Shown here: positions 18,110-28,487 of the stretch, one piece after another
How the letters are laid out: each line of letters starts with the position of its first letter
Numbering within the stretch: the first letter of the stretch is position 1
Origin: DAISJI01 sp964559835
Lineage (GTDB): Bacteria > Acidobacteriota > Terriglobia > Terriglobales > Acidobacteriaceae
Direction: 5' to 3'
DNA length: 64,000 bases
Assembly (NCBI GenBank): GCA_964559835.1
Contig: CAZLJE010000006.1
Coordinates: 62,001 to 126,000 of the forward strand
Translations under genes and position numbers: made by a program
Notes under the pieces: model-generated
Told to the model about the DNA's origin: nothing
Database searches by the model: none
Seen by the model: the letters and a program-made list of their open reading frames with translations, nothing else

Positions 18110-19570
18110 CTATTTGCCGTATTTAACTTTCAGAAATCTTCCAATCGACTCTTCTAATCCCGAATAGCCCTCGTGGATTGTTCCGCGCAACGCCGATTCC
18201 GTCGAACTGCCCTCGCCGATCTTGCGCAGGATCGACTCCAATTCCGACATGCCGTGGGTATCGCGGATGTACTCGGCGGCGGCGAGGGATTCGTCGTAGG
18301 CCAACACGGCTTCAAATGGCGAAAACTTCAAGAACGACTGCTCCAACCCGTTGAGCGGGATCTCCTGTCCCATGGCATAAAGCTGTGCGAGGCGCGGACC
18401 GCGCGTCGTGCCGATCACTCGCGGCTCCAGTAACTGCGCGATGCCTTCGTTCAGCCATTGCGGACATCGCCCGCCCGCTGCCTGGCTGATGAACGAGTGC
18501 GTCAGCTCATGGCGCAGGACGCGCCGGAATTCCGGCGTGACTTCCGTAATGCCTTGGATCGGGATGCGCAGGCGGCCGTCGTTGATGGCGCCCGACCATG
18601 CCGGGGCTTGCGTCACGTCAAAAAATGCCTGGTTCGTATACAGCGAGACCGGAATGCTGTTGCGCGGCGAAACGCCGAGCGCACTCACCAGGTCGTCGTA
18701 GGCTTTCTCCAACTCCGACTGGATACTGGCGCGGACTGTGTCCGTCGTGCTTGCGCCTTCGAAGTGAACGACGAAATGCCCCGTTTCGGCCTGGCGAAAA
18801 TCCGACTCGGTCTTTTCTTCGCGCTCGGCCTTGGCCAGGTAAGCCTCGAGGGTATCGTCCGGGCGCAACTCCAACGCGCGTTTCCAGGCGCGGATCGCCT
18901 GTCCATCGCCATTCGATCCGTAGTAAGCAAAGCCGAGTACGGTGTATGCGTCCGCGGAACTGGGCGCCAGCCGGGCAGCGCGCTCGGCGAAGGGCACCGC
19001 CTCCGCGGCGCGGCCGAGTTGGATGAGCGTCGCCGCGTAGTGGCTGAGGATCGTGTCGTTCTGCGGGGCGAAGCTGAGCGCGCGCTCGAAATAGAACTTC
19101 GCGCGTTCACGGTTGCCGCGGTCGAACTGAAAACGTCCGGCGGCGAAGAAGCCGGCGCTGGTCGCGTCGGCATTGCCTTCGCGTTCCAACAACGCGAGCG
19201 CTTCATCGTCCACTTTGCCGTCGCGGAGGATGCGCGAAGAAAGCCGGTCGGCGGCGGCTAAACCTCGCGAGGGCGCGCCTGGGAGCTGCGAGAGATCGTG
19301 TGCCAGCGCGCCCGATTCGCCTCCGGGGCGTACGGCGTCGCCGGAGAGAGCGCGGGCCGGCGCGTCTTCAATGCGGTCGACCAGCGACTTCGGGATCCCA
19401 TATTGGTCGTCGCCGATCGTGTACTGCACGCGGCCATTCTTTTCCGCCACGGAATCGGCGACAATAGTGTGGCCATTCTTCAGATAGATGGTGACGTCCG
19501 CTACGCAAGGCACGGCGGCGGCAACAACGGCGATGAATGCGAAACGGCGCACCGGCGCGCATTCTAGCAT
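18110..19570 (-). CDS. secreted TPR protein with peptidase MA-like (gluzincin) domain
   Basis: This is a 486-residue exported protein. The signal peptide is VRRFAFIAVVAAAVPCVA|D. A short SH3-like strand region (YLKNGHTIVADSV) follows, then TPR helices (about 140-270, ERAKFYFERALSFAPQN, AYTVLGFAYYGSNG) and a metallopeptidase domain. The zinc site is H354-E355-L-T-H358 followed by WLNEGIAQLLE, as in the MA-like gluzincins. Substrate is unknown. This fusion may act on cell-envelope proteins. The ATG at 19570 is used. A GTG eight codons into the protein would give the tighter signal peptide. It is divergent from the M1 aminopeptidase gene, 50 bp away. Confidence 0.8.
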   Translation of the reverse strand: MLECAPVRRFAFIAVVAAAVPCVADVTIYLKNGHTIVADSVAEKNGRVQYTIGDDQYGIPKSLVDRIEDAPARALSGDAVRPGGESGALAHDLSQLPGAPSRGLAAADRLSSRILRDGKVDDEALALLEREGNADATSAGFFAAGRFQFDRGNRERAKFYFERALSFAPQNDTILSHYAATLIQLGRAAEAVPFAERAARLAPSSADAYTVLGFAYYGSNGDGQAIRAWKRALELRPDDTLEAYLAKAEREEKTESDFRQAETGHFVVHFEGASTTDTVRASIQSELEKAYDDLVSALGVSPRNSIPVSLYTNQAFFDVTQAPAWSGAINDGRLRIPIQGITEVTPEFRRVLRHELTHSFISQAAGGRCPQWLNEGIAQLLEPRVIGTTRGPRLAQLYAMGQEIPLNGLEQSFLKFSPFEAVLAYDESLAAAEYIRDTHGMSELESILRKIGEGSSTESALRGTIHEGYSGLEESIGRFLKVKYGK

Positions 19571-19621
19571 TGCGAGCTGAAGCCGGAGAATGACGCGGCG
19601 AGTACGTTGGTCATACATCCT

Positions 19622-22135
19622 GTGGCGTTAGTTTCAGCAAAAAAACGTTGTAGCGCGATGGCTGCGATTGCCGCGCTGATCGTTTGCGCGACTGCCTCCG
19701 CGCAGATTCTGGAGAATCCGCCGCAACCAGCCACGTCGGCGCCGCAAGCTCCAAGCACCCACGATGGTCCACCGCTCGCCGGTGGGCCGGGCGTCGCACT
19801 TTACCAGAAGCTGGCACATGCCTCGCTCGACCCGAAGGCCGTGTACTCGATCCGTGGTGCTTCGCTCGACCGCGAAGATCTCCATGTCACGCTGGAGGAC
19901 GGAACGATTGGTTTCCTCGAAAGCGTCGACGGGCGCGTGACGGGCGCTTTTTTCGAAGGCTCGGGCGATATTCTCCTCATCCCTCCGAACCTGGCGGAGC
20001 GCGGATCGCTCGCGCTGTTCATGGGCACGGCGGTCATGGAAGAGAAGTTCATTTCCGCCTACCTGCGCTTCAACGACGACACCTTCGCGAAACTTCAGCC
20101 GTACCTGCAGCCGGCCGATGACCCGCAGCCGTTCCTCGAGAAATGGGGCACGCCGGCGAAAACACTGGCGGAATCCGACACGCTGCGCCTGATGGCCAGC
20201 TACCTCAACCAGCCGCCTGCCGCGGGCGATCGCATGCTGCGTTTGCGGTTGCAATCGGAAAAGCTCGGCGTTTTCGACGTTTACTTCGATACGCTCTCGG
20301 CGGAGCAGATCTCCATGTACCGCTTCAGCCACGGCGAGAACGGCGCGACATATTACGACGTGCTGGCGTCGTTTCCCATGCGTTCGGCGCGCCGGAGCGA
20401 AAAATCGGGCGAGGCGGAGAGGAGCCAGGTCGAGAGCCTGACCATCCTCAACCGGCTGCGTATCGATAAATATGTCGTCAGCGCAAAGGTGGAGCCTCCG
20501 CAAAAGCTGTCGGCGGAAGCGACCCTGGACGTCGAAGTCCGCGATCCCGGCGACCGGCTACTCTTTTTCGAAATGTCGCGCTACCTCAAGGTGACGAAGG
20601 TCGAGGCCGACGGCAAGCCGCTGGAATTCCTGCAGAACATTGCCATCGAGGGCAGCGCGCTGGCGCGCCGCGGCAACGACATCGTCGCCGTGATGGTCCC
20701 GGAGAAACTCAGGAAGGGCCAGCGGCTGCGGATGAGCTTCGCCTATAGCGGTGAGGTGCTCTCCGACGCCGGCAACGGGCTGTTATATGTCGGAGCACGA
20801 GGTATCTGGTATCCGAACCGCGGCTTCGCCATGGCGACATATGACCTGAAGTTCCAACATCCCTCCGAATGGACGCTGGTCGCCACCGGCAAGCGCGTTG
20901 ACCAGAGCACCGCTAACGGCATCACCACCTCGCACTGGATCTCGGAACGCCCGCTGCCCGTAGCTGGCTTCAACCTCGGCCGCTATACGAAGACCACTGC
21001 CAAGAGCGGAAACGTCGATGTGGATGTTTATGCTACGGGTGGGATTGAGACGGGTCTGCTCAACCCTCACCCCGGCGGCGGAACCGCCCAGCAGCCCGCT
21101 CCCGTTCAGCCACTCGTTACCGCGCAGCACGAGACCCGCGTCGCCGAACAAGCGGCGCACGCGATCGATTACTACGCGAAGCAGTTCGGCCCATTCCCCT
21201 ATTCCTCGCTCGCCGTCACCCAGATGCCCGGCGGATACGGCCAGGCATGGCCCGGACTGATCTACCTGTCGAGCCTCGCCTATCTCACGCGCGACGAACT
21301 TACGAAAACGCGCGTGAAGCCCGGGGAGGCCCTGCTCTACAGCGAGTTCATGACGCCGCATGAGACGGCGCACCAGTGGTGGGGCGACCTCGTCGGATGG
21401 AAGAGCTATCGCGATCAATGGCTCGTCGAGGCCCTGGCGAATTACTCGGCGGTGCTCGCGCTGGAGCAGGACCATCCGGATGACTGTAAGGACTTCCTCG
21501 AGTACTACCGCTCGCACCTGCTGGTGAAGAACAGCGAAGGCGAGGAAAACGCGAAGGCCGGCCCCGTAACACTCGGACAGCGGCTGAACTCGTCGCACTT
21601 TCCCAACGGCTTCGACCTCGTCAGCTACGGGCGCGGCACGTGGCTGCTCCACATGCTGCGCACCATGCTCGATGACGGCGCGCGACTGTCGAAGAACTCG
21701 AGCGACGAGGAGCCATTCTTGCGCGTGCTGCGCAACATGCGCGAACGCTACCAGGGACGCGAGATATCCACCCGCGAATTCCAGGCGCTGGTGGAGGAAG
21801 AACTCCCGCCATCGCTGCGCTACGAAGACAAAGCTTCGCTTGATTGGTTCTTCGACGATTGGGTCAACGGCAGCGCCATTCCCCGCTTCGAACTCAAGGA
21901 CGTCCATATCAACCGCAAGACCGCCGTCGTGACCGCCACCGCGACCATCCTCCAGGAAGAGGCGCCCGAGTCGCTGGTGACATCGGTACCCGTGTACGCC
22001 GAGGGCGCGTCGGGACGCAAGCTGGTGGCGCGCATCTTTGCCGACGGACCGCAGACCAAGTTCCGCGTCGCCGTCCCGAAAGACACCAAGAAGCTCGTCC
22101 TCGATCCGAACGGAACGCTGCTGACCAGGCCGTGA
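19622..22135 (+). CDS. secreted M1 family zinc aminopeptidase
   Basis: This is an 837-residue exported peptidase. Basic AKKR plus AMAAIAALIVCATASA|Q form the signal peptide. The first 300 residues are a beta-rich N-terminal domain unlike classic PepN. The M1 core has QMPGGYGQAWPG in place of the GAMEN loop and the zinc motif H580-E581-T-A-H584 with E603 exactly 18 residues further on. The C-terminus is a beta-sandwich without the long ARM-repeat domain. It removes N-terminal residues from peptides, presumably in the periplasm. The start is uncertain: GTG at 19622 puts AKKR in the leader, a TTG at 19607 or ATG at 19658 are alternatives, and none has a clear ribosome site. Confidence 0.85.
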   Translation: MALVSAKKRCSAMAAIAALIVCATASAQILENPPQPATSAPQAPSTHDGPPLAGGPGVALYQKLAHASLDPKAVYSIRGASLDREDLHVTLEDGTIGFLESVDGRVTGAFFEGSGDILLIPPNLAERGSLALFMGTAVMEEKFISAYLRFNDDTFAKLQPYLQPADDPQPFLEKWGTPAKTLAESDTLRLMASYLNQPPAAGDRMLRLRLQSEKLGVFDVYFDTLSAEQISMYRFSHGENGATYYDVLASFPMRSARRSEKSGEAERSQVESLTILNRLRIDKYVVSAKVEPPQKLSAEATLDVEVRDPGDRLLFFEMSRYLKVTKVEADGKPLEFLQNIAIEGSALARRGNDIVAVMVPEKLRKGQRLRMSFAYSGEVLSDAGNGLLYVGARGIWYPNRGFAMATYDLKFQHPSEWTLVATGKRVDQSTANGITTSHWISERPLPVAGFNLGRYTKTTAKSGNVDVDVYATGGIETGLLNPHPGGGTAQQPAPVQPLVTAQHETRVAEQAAHAIDYYAKQFGPFPYSSLAVTQMPGGYGQAWPGLIYLSSLAYLTRDELTKTRVKPGEALLYSEFMTPHETAHQWWGDLVGWKSYRDQWLVEALANYSAVLALEQDHPDDCKDFLEYYRSHLLVKNSEGEENAKAGPVTLGQRLNSSHFPNGFDLVSYGRGTWLLHMLRTMLDDGARLSKNSSDEEPFLRVLRNMRERYQGREISTREFQALVEEELPPSLRYEDKASLDWFFDDWVNGSAIPRFELKDVHINRKTAVVTATATILQEEAPESLVTSVPVYAEGASGRKLVARIFADGPQTKFRVAVPKDTKKLVLDPNGTLLTRP

Positions 22136-22142
22136 GTCTTTG

Positions 22143-24560
22143 CTACTTCGTCGCCTTCAGGAATTCTTCCTGGCATTGTCGCGCTGCCTCTTCCAGTGCT
22201 GGAAATGCGGGAGAGGCGCGCAGCTTGTCGAGCAATGGGTCGGTGTGGAGCGCGACGTTGGAACAGTAATGGGCCGAGATGGCGCTCTGGATCAGCTTCG
22301 CCGAGAGCTCGGTCTGCCCGCAGTACGACAAAATGGCGCCGTGGTAGTAGCGCAGTTCCGCGTCGCGCAGTCCGAGCAGTTGCGGCGCATACTGGTCGGC
22401 GATGCGCTTCATGTCGACCAGCGCCGCCGGCTTGACGCATGCCTGCAGGATCGGCGCGAACCACGTCGCGCCCGGCGATATCTTGGTCGCCGCAACTCGC
22501 GCTTCCTCCATGCGCCCCTCGCGCAGGAAGATCGCCGGCAGCACGCTCGCGGCCCACTCCGATCCAGTGTCCAGGTGCACGTACTCCAGCGCCCGGGTGG
22601 TGCGGCCCAGTTCGAAGAAGCCGAACGAGCAGGAGCGGAAATCGTAGTTGCTGGGATCGAGCGCCAGCGCCGCGTCGCATTCGCGGACGGAGTCGTCCAG
22701 CATGCCCGCGTAGCGCAGCACGTAGGCCATCGTGAAGTGCGCCTGCGCGTTCTCCGGACGCCGCTTCACCAGGTCGCGCGCCTCGCGATAGGCGTCCGCG
22801 ATCTGGCCGCGCTCGGCACGGATGCGCGCCAGGTGCGCGACCGACGAGATCAGGTTCGGATCCAGCTTGAGCGCCGTCTCGTACGCGTTCGCTGCCTTGT
22901 CGAAGGTCTCCACCCCGCCGCCGGCGTATGACGCGTCGTAGTAGTAGCGGAGGCCGAGCGCGTCCCAAGCAGGAGCGAATTTCGGATCGAGCTGGACCGA
23001 GTGCTCCAGCATGACAACGGCCGTCGAATTCGGCTCCGGATCGTGGGGCAGCGCCGCGCCGCGCAAATACAAATCATACGCATCGGCGTTCCGCGGCTGC
23101 GTCGCGCTCGCGAGCATCGCCACTTGCGAGCCCAGCGCGGGCAGCAACCCGGTCTTCACATTCGCCGACAGGTCTTCCTGCAGCGAGATGAGGTTCTGCT
23201 GCGGAACGGTGAAGCTGCCCTGCCACGTCACGCGGTTGTGGGCAACGTCGACCGCCTCCAGCGTTACCGTCAGCTTTCCGCCCTGCGACGCGAAGTGCCC
23301 GGTCAGCACGATCGCCGCTTTGAACTCGCGTCCTGCCTGCTGCGGATCGAATTCGCCTTGCATGTACTTAGGCGCGGTTGGCACGGGCCGGATCTCCATC
23401 GACCGCGTGTACGCCAGGATCTTCACCAGTTCGTCAGGTATGGCGAGCCGCAGATAATCTACGTCCGGATCGCCGGCGGCATTCTTGAACGGCAAGACCA
23501 GGACGGTGTTGTTCGCCGTCACGACGTTTGACGACGCATGCTTCGCCCACCAGATGGTCACCGCCAGCAGCGTCATCGTGATCAGCCCGGCCGCGCCGAG
23601 CAGGATGTACAGCTGCCGCGTGGTCAGCTTGCGGAACGTCTTGCCGCGTTGCATGACCAGGTGGAGATCGCTATCCCGCAGCCGCCGAACTTCCAGCTGG
23701 CGTTTTAAGCGCTGAAGGTCTTCCGCGAGTTCGCGCGCGCTCTGGTATCGGAGCCGCCGATCCTTCTCCAGCAGGCCGCCCAGCAGTTGTTCGAACTCCG
23801 GCGGCAGATCGGGAACGTAATTGAGCGGCGACACCGGTTTTTCGTGCTGGATCGCCGCCATCGTCAGCACCGCGGTCCGCCGTTCGAATGGCTTGTGAGC
23901 GCTCGCGGCTTCGTACAGCACGACACCGAGCGAGAACAGGTCGGTGCGCTCGTCGAGAGACTGCCCGCCGACCTGTTCCGGCGACATATAAAGCGTCGTT
24001 CCCGGGATGGTACTGGCCTCGGTCATCGCATCCGATAGCGCGTGATGGCCATTGCCGCCGACGCGCACTTCCGCGGTCCTCGGCTCGCCCTTCAGCTTTG
24101 CCAGGCCGAAGTCGAGGATTTTCGTGTGCCCCAGTTTCGTAATAAAGATGTTTCCCGGTTTGATGTCGCGGTGGATGATGCCCCGCTCGTGCGCCGCCTC
24201 CAGCGCCGCCGCCAATTGCAGGCCGTAATCAATGACCTCCTCCGGCGCTAGCGGACCGCGCGTGAGCCGCGTCTTCAGCGTCTCGCCCTCCAGCAGCTCC
24301 ATCACGATGATGGGCATGCCGTTGTGCGACGCGATGTCGAAGATGGTGCAGATACCGGGGTGGTTCAGCGACGACGTCGTGCGCGCCTCGAGTTGGAAGC
24401 GCTCCAGGGCGACCGGATTGCCGGAGAGGCTATCGGGAAGGAACTTGAGCGCGACGCGCCGCCCGAGACGGATGTCCTCCGCCTCGTACACCTCTCCCAT
24501 TCCGCCGCCACCCAGCTTGTGGACGATGCGGTAATGCGAGATGGTTTCGCCAATGGTCAC
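22143..24560 (-). CDS. membrane Ser/Thr protein kinase with TPR sensor domain
   Basis: This is an 805-residue Hanks-type kinase. The cytoplasmic kinase domain (11-290) has LGGGGMGEVY, catalytic K39, HRDIKPGN (D132), DFG (D150) and MSPEQ, so it looks active. One membrane helix spans about 318-338. Outside lies a segment resembling the TolB/adenylate-cyclase-associated part (VLPFKNAAGDPDVDYLR), then TPR-like helices (about 480-800, DAYDLYLRGAAL, YETALKLDPNL, NAQAHFTMAYVL). It probably couples an extracytoplasmic or protein-binding signal to phosphorylation, and the target is unknown. The start is a GTG with GGCGGAG upstream. It converges on the M1 peptidase gene with a 7-bp gap. Confidence 0.9.
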   Translation of the reverse strand: MTIGETISHYRIVHKLGGGGMGEVYEAEDIRLGRRVALKFLPDSLSGNPVALERFQLEARTTSSLNHPGICTIFDIASHNGMPIIVMELLEGETLKTRLTRGPLAPEEVIDYGLQLAAALEAAHERGIIHRDIKPGNIFITKLGHTKILDFGLAKLKGEPRTAEVRVGGNGHHALSDAMTEASTIPGTTLYMSPEQVGGQSLDERTDLFSLGVVLYEAASAHKPFERRTAVLTMAAIQHEKPVSPLNYVPDLPPEFEQLLGGLLEKDRRLRYQSARELAEDLQRLKRQLEVRRLRDSDLHLVMQRGKTFRKLTTRQLYILLGAAGLITMTLLAVTIWWAKHASSNVVTANNTVLVLPFKNAAGDPDVDYLRLAIPDELVKILAYTRSMEIRPVPTAPKYMQGEFDPQQAGREFKAAIVLTGHFASQGGKLTVTLEAVDVAHNRVTWQGSFTVPQQNLISLQEDLSANVKTGLLPALGSQVAMLASATQPRNADAYDLYLRGAALPHDPEPNSTAVVMLEHSVQLDPKFAPAWDALGLRYYYDASYAGGGVETFDKAANAYETALKLDPNLISSVAHLARIRAERGQIADAYREARDLVKRRPENAQAHFTMAYVLRYAGMLDDSVRECDAALALDPSNYDFRSCSFGFFELGRTTRALEYVHLDTGSEWAASVLPAIFLREGRMEEARVAATKISPGATWFAPILQACVKPAALVDMKRIADQYAPQLLGLRDAELRYYHGAILSYCGQTELSAKLIQSAISAHYCSNVALHTDPLLDKLRASPAFPALEEAARQCQEEFLKATK

Positions 24561-24663
24561 GCCAGACTCCGCCAGTGCTTAGCTTGAATGTTAGGCCGCC
24601 CGAAGGGTGAAATCAAACGAGGACCGGTGATATGTGTTCTCACCGCGCAAGTACGGAATCGCT

Positions 24664-27600
24664 TTAAGCGTTCGAAGCTGGGGGCGCCGTTGCCGCGACC
24701 ACGGGCAGCGTGAAATGAAAAGTTGCTCCTCGCCCGTCGTTTGCGTTCGCCCACAGACACCCGCCGTGCGACTCGACGATGGAACGGCTGATCGCCAGGC
24801 CCATGCCAGACCCTTGAGCTTTCGTAGTAAAGAAGGCACTGAAAATCTGGTCTGCTTTTTCGGCCGGCAATCCCTCACCGGTGTCGCTGACCGAGATCAG
24901 CACTCGACCGTCCTGGGCTAGTCGAGACTTGACCGTAAGGACGCCGCCGGTCTCCTTCATCGCCTCGATGCCATTCAGCATAAGGTTCATGAGCACTTGC
25001 TGCAGTTGAACGCGATCGGCCGTGATCCTGGGAATTTCGGCAGCGAGTTCGGTGCGGATCGAGACCGCATAGCGGTTGGCCTCGCCTCGCAGCAGCACGA
25101 CCATTTCGCGGATGATTTCGTTTATATCGACCAACTCACGTTGCGGAGGAGCCTTCTTGTACAACGAGCGCAAACGCTCGATAATCTCGGTTGCGCGCTT
25201 GCCGTCGTTCACGATGTTGTCTGCTGCCGCGCAGGCCTCTTGCACATCGGGCTGGTCGCGCTTAAGCCATCGGCTGCAGGTCCTGGCATTCGTCATGGCT
25301 GCCGCGATTGGCTGTTTCAGCTCGTGGGACAGTGAGGCTGTCAGTTCTCCCAACATACTGACCCGGTTTCCGTGAGCAAGATCCGCACGTAGTGTTTCCC
25401 GCTCTTCCTCGGCCCGTTTACGATCTTCGATGTCAGTCGAGATGCCGTACCATTTTAGGATGTTGCCGCGCCCGTCACGCAGGGTCACGGCGCGAACGAG
25501 GAACCAACGGTATTGGCCATCCGTAGCGCGCCTGTAGCGCACCTCACTTTCGAACGGCCCGCCGCTCGCGACAGAGGCACGCCACTTGTCCGCATGTCGC
25601 TTGAGGTCTGAGGGATGAACGGCGGCTTCCCAGCCCGCGCCGGCTGATTTCCCGGCGGACAAGCCAGAATACTGCTGCCAGTGTCGATTGACGAAATCCA
25701 CGGAGCCATCGGGCAGAGCGGTCCAGGCAAATGTCGGCATGGTTTCGATCACATCTCGAAGCTTCTTTTCCCGACGGCGCAGTTGCCGCACGCGCACTCG
25801 ATGAACCGCCCAAAGCAGCGCGAGGAAAGCGGCCACAGACAGGGCGCGGAACCAGTTCGTCTGGTAAAAAGCGGGGAGAATATAGAAGTCAAGCGATGCT
25901 CCTGTCTCATTCCAGACACCATCATTGTTGCAAGCGATTACACGAAATCGATAGTTCCGTGGCGGCAAATTTGTGTAACGAACGTCGCGAGCGGTTACCG
26001 GGCCCCGCCAATCATCATCGTAGCCCTCAAGCTTGTAACGGAATCGGACGCGCTCTGGGTCAGTCAAGCTTAGGGCCGCATATTCAAATTCCAGATTCCT
26101 GGTCTCTGGTCGGAGACGCAATTCAGAAGAACCTGTGACGACCGCATTATCGGCTTTGATCGCTTCGATCGTGACCGGCGGTGGCAGGATGTTTTTCGGC
26201 AAGTGCCGCGGGTCGATCACGGCAACGCCTGCCGTCGTGGAAAACCAGAGCCGTCCGTCCGCCGCCTTCGTGACAGTTGGAAACGGTTCGCGTTGTCGAG
26301 GGAGTCCACGAAAACCATCGCTGGCATCAAACGAGTCACCGTGTATCCGGTAAGAGGACGAACGAAACGCTCGTTCCAATTCCAGCGGATCCACGCGAAG
26401 GATCGCCAAGGCGCCTGCCAGCCAGAGATAGCCGTCATCATCTTCCACGATTCCGGAAATGGAGTTCCCCGGCAACCCGTTCTCTTTCGTAAGCGTGACG
26501 AAGTGTCCTGGATCAAAGCGGGTCAGCCCGGCTTCACCACCGATCCAGATGTGTCCTGCCCGATCGCTTGTGATTGCGAATACCCGGCCATCGGGCAGTC
26601 CGTCTTTGGAAGAATAGACACGGAACTCCGCGTTCTCATAGACGGCCACTTCTCCATCTTCGAATCCGAACCACACGCGCCCCTGCGGATCCCCATACAG
26701 AACCCGGCAACGATATAGCGGGAGATGCACCTTGCTGCTCCGGAAACTGATCCATTTGCCGTTTCGCAATCGCAGCACTCCTCCGCCCTCATCGTTCCAC
26801 ACGGTGACCCACAGGTTGCCGAGGGCATCATGGGTGATTGCATGTACGGCACTTACCTCATCCATATCCGAGACCTTCGAATACGAGAATTTCAGGTCGT
26901 CGGCTTCAGCCAGCTTGAAAGGGCCGCCGACCCAAATGTGGCCGTTTCCGTCAGCATGCAGACTTAGGATCGTCACCTGTTCCGACCGCGGATAGGGCGG
27001 CAGCTTCGACGAGATAAACCTGCCAGCACGGAACCGCTGTACAACGTCGCCGGAATAACTGGCAAACCACACACTTCCATCTGCGGTCGAGGTTATCGCG
27101 AGCTGTTCATCAGGAACCAGATCCTCTTTCGCCGAAAAAGATGTCGCTTTATTGTCACGAAAACGATCCAGGCCAGCGCCGGTGCCAAACCATATGTTCC
27201 CCTCCCGGTCTTTGAACGTCGAATAGACGGTATTGTTGGAGAGCCCGTCGCTCATCTGAAATTGCTCAAGTACAGGGTGGTCCTGATTCGCGAGGTTCAG
27301 GCGACGTAGTCCGCCTCGCGCAAGGCCGATCCAAATGCTATCGTCGCCGTCGAATAGCAGAGACATTGGCTCGTTGACGGAGATACTCGTTTTGGACCAA
27401 TTCTGGGTTGCGGCAAAGACCACATCGCGAGAGGTATGAACCATCCAGACGCTTCCATCGGGAGATGCCGCCATAGTTCGGATCATACCTACACCGTGTC
27501 CCGTAGCGGCAAAGCGTTTTGCATTTGGAGCAAGAGTGAGGATCGTATTCGGTTGAGCTGAGTCCTTACCGAGCCGGAAATTGAAGTGATCGGTTGCCAC

Positions 27601-28212
27601 CCAAAGCGTCCCCTTACCATCAACCAGCATGGTTTGAACTCCAGGGGCCGGATAGCCTGATTCCGCTCCTACCCGGTGCCAGGTGCCGCCCTCCATTTTG
27701 CTAAGACCGTATTGACCCCCGGCCCAAATCGAGCCGCTCTCGTCCTCTGCGATAGACAGAATTCCGCCCCTTGGCACACCATCCGTCGATGAGAAATTCT
27801 TCAAATGCCCATTGCGCAACTGGCCGATTCCGCCAAAACTAAACCCGATCCAGAGGCTTCCATCACGACTCGTGCAAAGCGACCAGACAGATGAACCGGG
27901 CATCTGCTCTCCGAAGCTCGGCTCCCACGCCACAAAATGAAGACCATCAAATCGGAACAAGCCTGCCTGGGTGCCTAGCCACAAATACCCATCGGGGGTT
28001 TGCGCAATCGCTCGAACGGGCCCGAGCACGCCATCCTTTGCGGTCCAAGATGTGTGCGTAAACTGGGTGATTCGCTTTTGCGGATCGAGCGCCTGGGCGG
28101 GATCCAACCCTACGCCGAGCACAAGACAGATGCAGAGGGCCATAACGTGCCCAATGTCCGCTCTGATGTTCAACGTGGAACCCCGGAAAGCGCTGCGCAC
28201 TTTCCCACACAA
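24664..28212 (-). CDS. two-component sensor histidine kinase with beta-propeller sensor (HTCS-like), PAS and HisKA
   Basis: This is a 1182-residue one-piece sensor. After a leader (MALCICLVLGVGLDPAQA) come many Reg_prop repeats (about 50-690, recurring D-G-x-[IVL]-W-[IVFL]-G/A blades) and a Y_Y_Y domain (about 725-790, RYTNLPPRNYRFRV). A membrane helix (about 800-820), a PAS domain (about 838-940), HisKA with phospho-acceptor H962 (SLSHELKQP) and an HATPase (DTGEGLPAEKA, GSGMGLAIS) follow. Classic Bacteroides hybrids of this layout end in a receiver plus AraC DNA-binding domain. Both are missing, and no response regulator gene is adjacent. The ligand is extracytoplasmic and unknown. The TTG at 28212 is the longest start; ATG 28143 begins the hydrophobic leader. 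Confidence 0.88.
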   Translation of the reverse strand: MCGKVRSAFRGSTLNIRADIGHVMALCICLVLGVGLDPAQALDPQKRITQFTHTSWTAKDGVLGPVRAIAQTPDGYLWLGTQAGLFRFDGLHFVAWEPSFGEQMPGSSVWSLCTSRDGSLWIGFSFGGIGQLRNGHLKNFSSTDGVPRGGILSIAEDESGSIWAGGQYGLSKMEGGTWHRVGAESGYPAPGVQTMLVDGKGTLWVATDHFNFRLGKDSAQPNTILTLAPNAKRFAATGHGVGMIRTMAASPDGSVWMVHTSRDVVFAATQNWSKTSISVNEPMSLLFDGDDSIWIGLARGGLRRLNLANQDHPVLEQFQMSDGLSNNTVYSTFKDREGNIWFGTGAGLDRFRDNKATSFSAKEDLVPDEQLAITSTADGSVWFASYSGDVVQRFRAGRFISSKLPPYPRSEQVTILSLHADGNGHIWVGGPFKLAEADDLKFSYSKVSDMDEVSAVHAITHDALGNLWVTVWNDEGGGVLRLRNGKWISFRSSKVHLPLYRCRVLYGDPQGRVWFGFEDGEVAVYENAEFRVYSSKDGLPDGRVFAITSDRAGHIWIGGEAGLTRFDPGHFVTLTKENGLPGNSISGIVEDDDGYLWLAGALAILRVDPLELERAFRSSSYRIHGDSFDASDGFRGLPRQREPFPTVTKAADGRLWFSTTAGVAVIDPRHLPKNILPPPVTIEAIKADNAVVTGSSELRLRPETRNLEFEYAALSLTDPERVRFRYKLEGYDDDWRGPVTARDVRYTNLPPRNYRFRVIACNNDGVWNETGASLDFYILPAFYQTNWFRALSVAAFLALLWAVHRVRVRQLRRREKKLRDVIETMPTFAWTALPDGSVDFVNRHWQQYSGLSAGKSAGAGWEAAVHPSDLKRHADKWRASVASGGPFESEVRYRRATDGQYRWFLVRAVTLRDGRGNILKWYGISTDIEDRKRAEEERETLRADLAHGNRVSMLGELTASLSHELKQPIAAAMTNARTCSRWLKRDQPDVQEACAAADNIVNDGKRATEIIERLRSLYKKAPPQRELVDINEIIREMVVLLRGEANRYAVSIRTELAAEIPRITADRVQLQQVLMNLMLNGIEAMKETGGVLTVKSRLAQDGRVLISVSDTGEGLPAEKADQIFSAFFTTKAQGSGMGLAISRSIVESHGGCLWANANDGRGATFHFTLPVVAATAPPASNA

Positions 28213-28487
28213 AAATGTTTTAGAAGTATATGCCTATCTGGAGAAGTCTTACGCCTGCGCTTTTCTTCACTAATCCGAGCAAATGGCTGTCCGGTCCTAA
28301 GCGACGCCAGATGAAGCGCTTAGATTTCGACGTGCCCTTGCCTCGGGATTGGGCGCCTTTTCTGGGGACGCCTTGGAAATAGGTCGGGCATGACACCCGA
28401 CACCTGATACTGACAAATGCCGCCGCGATGCCCTTCGGCGAGCCTCGCCGGCGCGCAGGAACAGGAGGCCCTCATCGAAACTCGGGG

